Source: an uncultured Prevotella sp. (lineage in GTDB: Bacteria; Bacteroidota; Bacteroidia; Bacteroidales; Bacteroidaceae). Taken from it: a stretch of DNA of 64,000 nucleotides. The DNA is taken from the NCBI GenBank assembly GCA_947177775.1, contig CAMWVS010000005.1:1-64000 (forward strand). The letters are read 5' to 3'. Positions within the stretch are counted from its first letter, which is position 1. The number at the start of each line of letters is the position of its first letter. The position numbers and the translations under genes are program-made. Under the pieces are notes generated by a model, which was not told the origin of the DNA, did no database searches, and saw only the letters and a list, made by a program, of their open reading frames with translations. This document shows positions 62,684 through 64,000 of the stretch, piece by piece.

Positions 62684-63316
62684 TTAAATGTTAAGTCCCG
62701 AAAAACACATCATAGCCATGGCCATCAGCCCTACGGTGATGAAGGTGATGCCAAGTCCCTGCAGTGGTTTGGGGACGTCACTGTACTGCATTTTCTCTCT
62801 TATCGCACCCATGGATGCAATCGCAAGCGTCCAGCCGATACCGCTGCCTATGGCATAGACAACAGAATCAACCAGACTGCCGATATACTGTGAGTTGGCC
62901 GGGTCAAGATGGATGCGCTGTTGCATGAAAAGCGATGCGCCCATGATGGCACAGTTGACAGCGATAAGTGGCAGAAAAATGCCCAGCGCGGCATAGAGAG
63001 AGGGTGAATAGCGCTCAACTATCATCTCCACCAACTGGACAATTCCGGCAATAACGGCGATGAAAAGGATGAAGCTCAGATAAGAAAGATCGACGCCTTT
63101 GATGAGACAGTCGGGACCCAAGACGCGGGTCAGAAGCAGATAGTCGACCGGAACGGTGACCAAAAGAACGAATGTCACGGCACAACCGAGGCCGATCGAA
63201 GTCTTCACGTTCTTTGAAACGGCAAGGAACGAGCACATACCGAGGAAGAACGCAAATATCATGTTGTCCACAAATATGGACCTGAAGAATAAGCTAATCA
63301 GATGTTCCATAATCAT
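62684..63316 (-). CDS. nqrE: Na+-translocating NADH:quinone reductase subunit E
   Basis: A 210-residue protein with six transmembrane helices ([112 protein letters not shown]). Conserved cysteines in GMCSF and NCAIMG fit the intramembrane iron site shared with NqrD. It overlaps nqrD by 4 bases (ATGA). Confidence 0.95.
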   Translation of the reverse strand: MIMEHLISLFFRSIFVDNMIFAFFLGMCSFLAVSKNVKTSIGLGCAVTFVLLVTVPVDYLLLTRVLGPDCLIKGVDLSYLSFILFIAVIAGIVQLVEMIVERYSPSLYAALGIFLPLIAVNCAIMGASLFMQQRIHLDPANSQYIGSLVDSVVYAIGSGIGWTLAIASMGAIREKMQYSDVPKPLQGLGITFITVGLMAMAMMCFSGLNI

Positions 63317-63939
63317 TTCTCCTTATAAAAATAAGCTCTGTGAATCCAGATAACGCATCCCACGAGTATCAAAGCCATTGCGGGCATGGTCATCATTCCG
63401 TTATTGAGATAGCCAAGGTCGTAAGCACCCTGCGGTATGAGCTGGTACCCCAGCAGACTGCCGCGGCCGAAGAACTCGCGGAAACCACCAACAAGCACGA
63501 GGATGAGGGCGTAGCCGATACCGTTGCCAATACCGTCGAGGAAGCTCGGCCACGGTTTGTTCATCATGGCGAAGGCCTCAAGGCGTCCCATCAGGATACA
63601 GTTGGTGATGATCAGACCTACATAAACGGACAGTTGCACGCTGACGTCGTAGGCAAATGCCTTCAACACCTGGCTGACGATTGTCACCAATGCGGCCACA
63701 ACCACAAGCTGGACGATGATTCGGATGCGGTTGGGGATGGTGTTGCGGATAACGGATATTATCACGTTTGAAAAGCCGGTGATAACCGTGACGGCAAGTC
63801 CCATCACGATTGCGGGCTTGAGCTGTGCCGTGACGGCAAGCGCCGAACAGATTCCGAGCACCTGAATCAATATCGGGTTGTCAAGGTTGAGCGGATTGCC
63901 AAGCACCGCTTTGTTTTCTTTTGAAAATAACTTGCTCAT
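63313..63939 (-). CDS. nqrD: Na+-translocating NADH:quinone reductase subunit D
   Basis: A 208-residue six-helix membrane protein, homologous to NqrE with inverted topology ([57 protein letters not shown]). GICSALA and TNCILMG carry the cysteines that pair with NqrE's. It overlaps both nqrC and nqrE by four bases each. Confidence 0.95.
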   Translation of the reverse strand: MSKLFSKENKAVLGNPLNLDNPILIQVLGICSALAVTAQLKPAIVMGLAVTVITGFSNVIISVIRNTIPNRIRIIVQLVVVAALVTIVSQVLKAFAYDVSVQLSVYVGLIITNCILMGRLEAFAMMNKPWPSFLDGIGNGIGYALILVLVGGFREFFGRGSLLGYQLIPQGAYDLGYLNNGMMTMPAMALILVGCVIWIHRAYFYKEK

Positions 63940-64000
63940 TTACTTACTCCTCCTTCTTTTTCATTAAGAAACACTTTATACTCTTTGAGACACTCGCGGA
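63936..64000 (-). CDS. nqrC: Na+-translocating NADH:quinone reductase subunit C, 3' end only
   Basis: The last codons before the nqrD start read [20 protein letters not shown] and TGA on the minus strand, the stop overlapping nqrD's ATG. The position fits NqrC, the FMN-bearing subunit; the rest lies outside the window. The call rests on position and the short tail. Confidence 0.65.
   Translation of the reverse strand, partial: RECLKEYKVFLNEKEGGVSK

Overview
The window looks like a chromosomal segment of a Bacteroidales bacterium, most likely a Prevotella-type species (family Prevotellaceae). The evidence is Bacteroidetes-style promoters (TTTG, 19-21 bases, TAnnTTTG) with no Shine-Dalgarno-rich leaders, a Bat aerotolerance operon, sodium-pumping NADH:quinone reductase (Nqr), pyruvate:ferredoxin oxidoreductase, an ATP synthase operon in the Bacteroidetes order (atpD-C-orf-B-E-F-H-A-G), and lineage families such as TIGR02757, DUF4421, DUF1460 and DUF2027. 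The genus is an inference; no rRNA gene is present. I see no prophage, no full insertion sequence and no CRISPR array.

Layout. 1-6.5 kb: a repeat-rich leader, tagaturonate reductase (uxaB), a TIGR02757 protein and a UvrA paralogue. 6.5-6.7 kb: tRNA-Thr(CGT) and tRNA-Gly(CCC). 6.8-11 kb: a GH43 glycosidase translationally coupled to an ATP-grasp-like protein, then a divergent AAA_14-type ATPase. 11-14.6 kb: nifJ. 14.6-18.6 kb: a small element with perfect 17-bp inverted ends, a secreted multidomain protein and a TlpA-like thioredoxin. 18.6-19.7 kb: a decayed dihydrofolate-reductase-like pseudogene and a GNAT acetyltransferase. 19.9-33.2 kb (minus strand): ten closely packed genes running moxR, DUF58, membrane protein, batA, batB-batC fusion, batD-batE fusion, PAP2 phosphatase, queA, DUF2027/Smr, nadE. 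33.5-38.1 kb (minus): ftsY, rimO, an HU protein, and a long HU protein with a membrane segment and a LysM-like tail. 38.8-41 kb: hisB and a multi-pass membrane protein. 41.1-45.6 kb (plus): an oxidoreductase, DUF4421, DUF1460, DUF1232 and YaaA. 45.7-54.7 kb (minus): alkaline phosphatase and the ATP synthase operon. 54.9-57.3 kb: nhaD and pfkA. 58.4-61.2 kb (plus): an mcrB-mcrC pair. 61.4-64 kb (minus): nqrF, nqrE, nqrD and the 3' end of nqrC, running off the window.

How it fits together. The energy genes suggest an anaerobic metabolism that ferments sugars and plant polysaccharides: PfkA and PFOR supply pyruvate oxidation, Nqr pumps sodium, NhaD can exchange sodium and protons, and the F-type ATP synthase (c-subunit sequence more proton-like than sodium-like) makes or uses ATP. 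UxaB and the GH43 enzyme point to pectin and hemicellulose use. The Bat/MoxR cluster is associated with envelope integrity and aerotolerance.

Most worth a second look: (1) the HU-transmembrane-LysM protein, whose predicted topology could link the nucleoid to the cell wall; (2) a modular, GC-rich intergenic repeat family found at four loci, with an 18-bp exact match between elements 57 kb apart and an 18/20 match between another pair; (3) a MITE-like element; (4) an McrB without an N-terminal recognition domain but with a large insertion inside the AAA core; (5) in-frame Bat fusions that keep internal signal-peptide-like segments. I do not claim that any of these is a new system; each needs the database comparison named with it.
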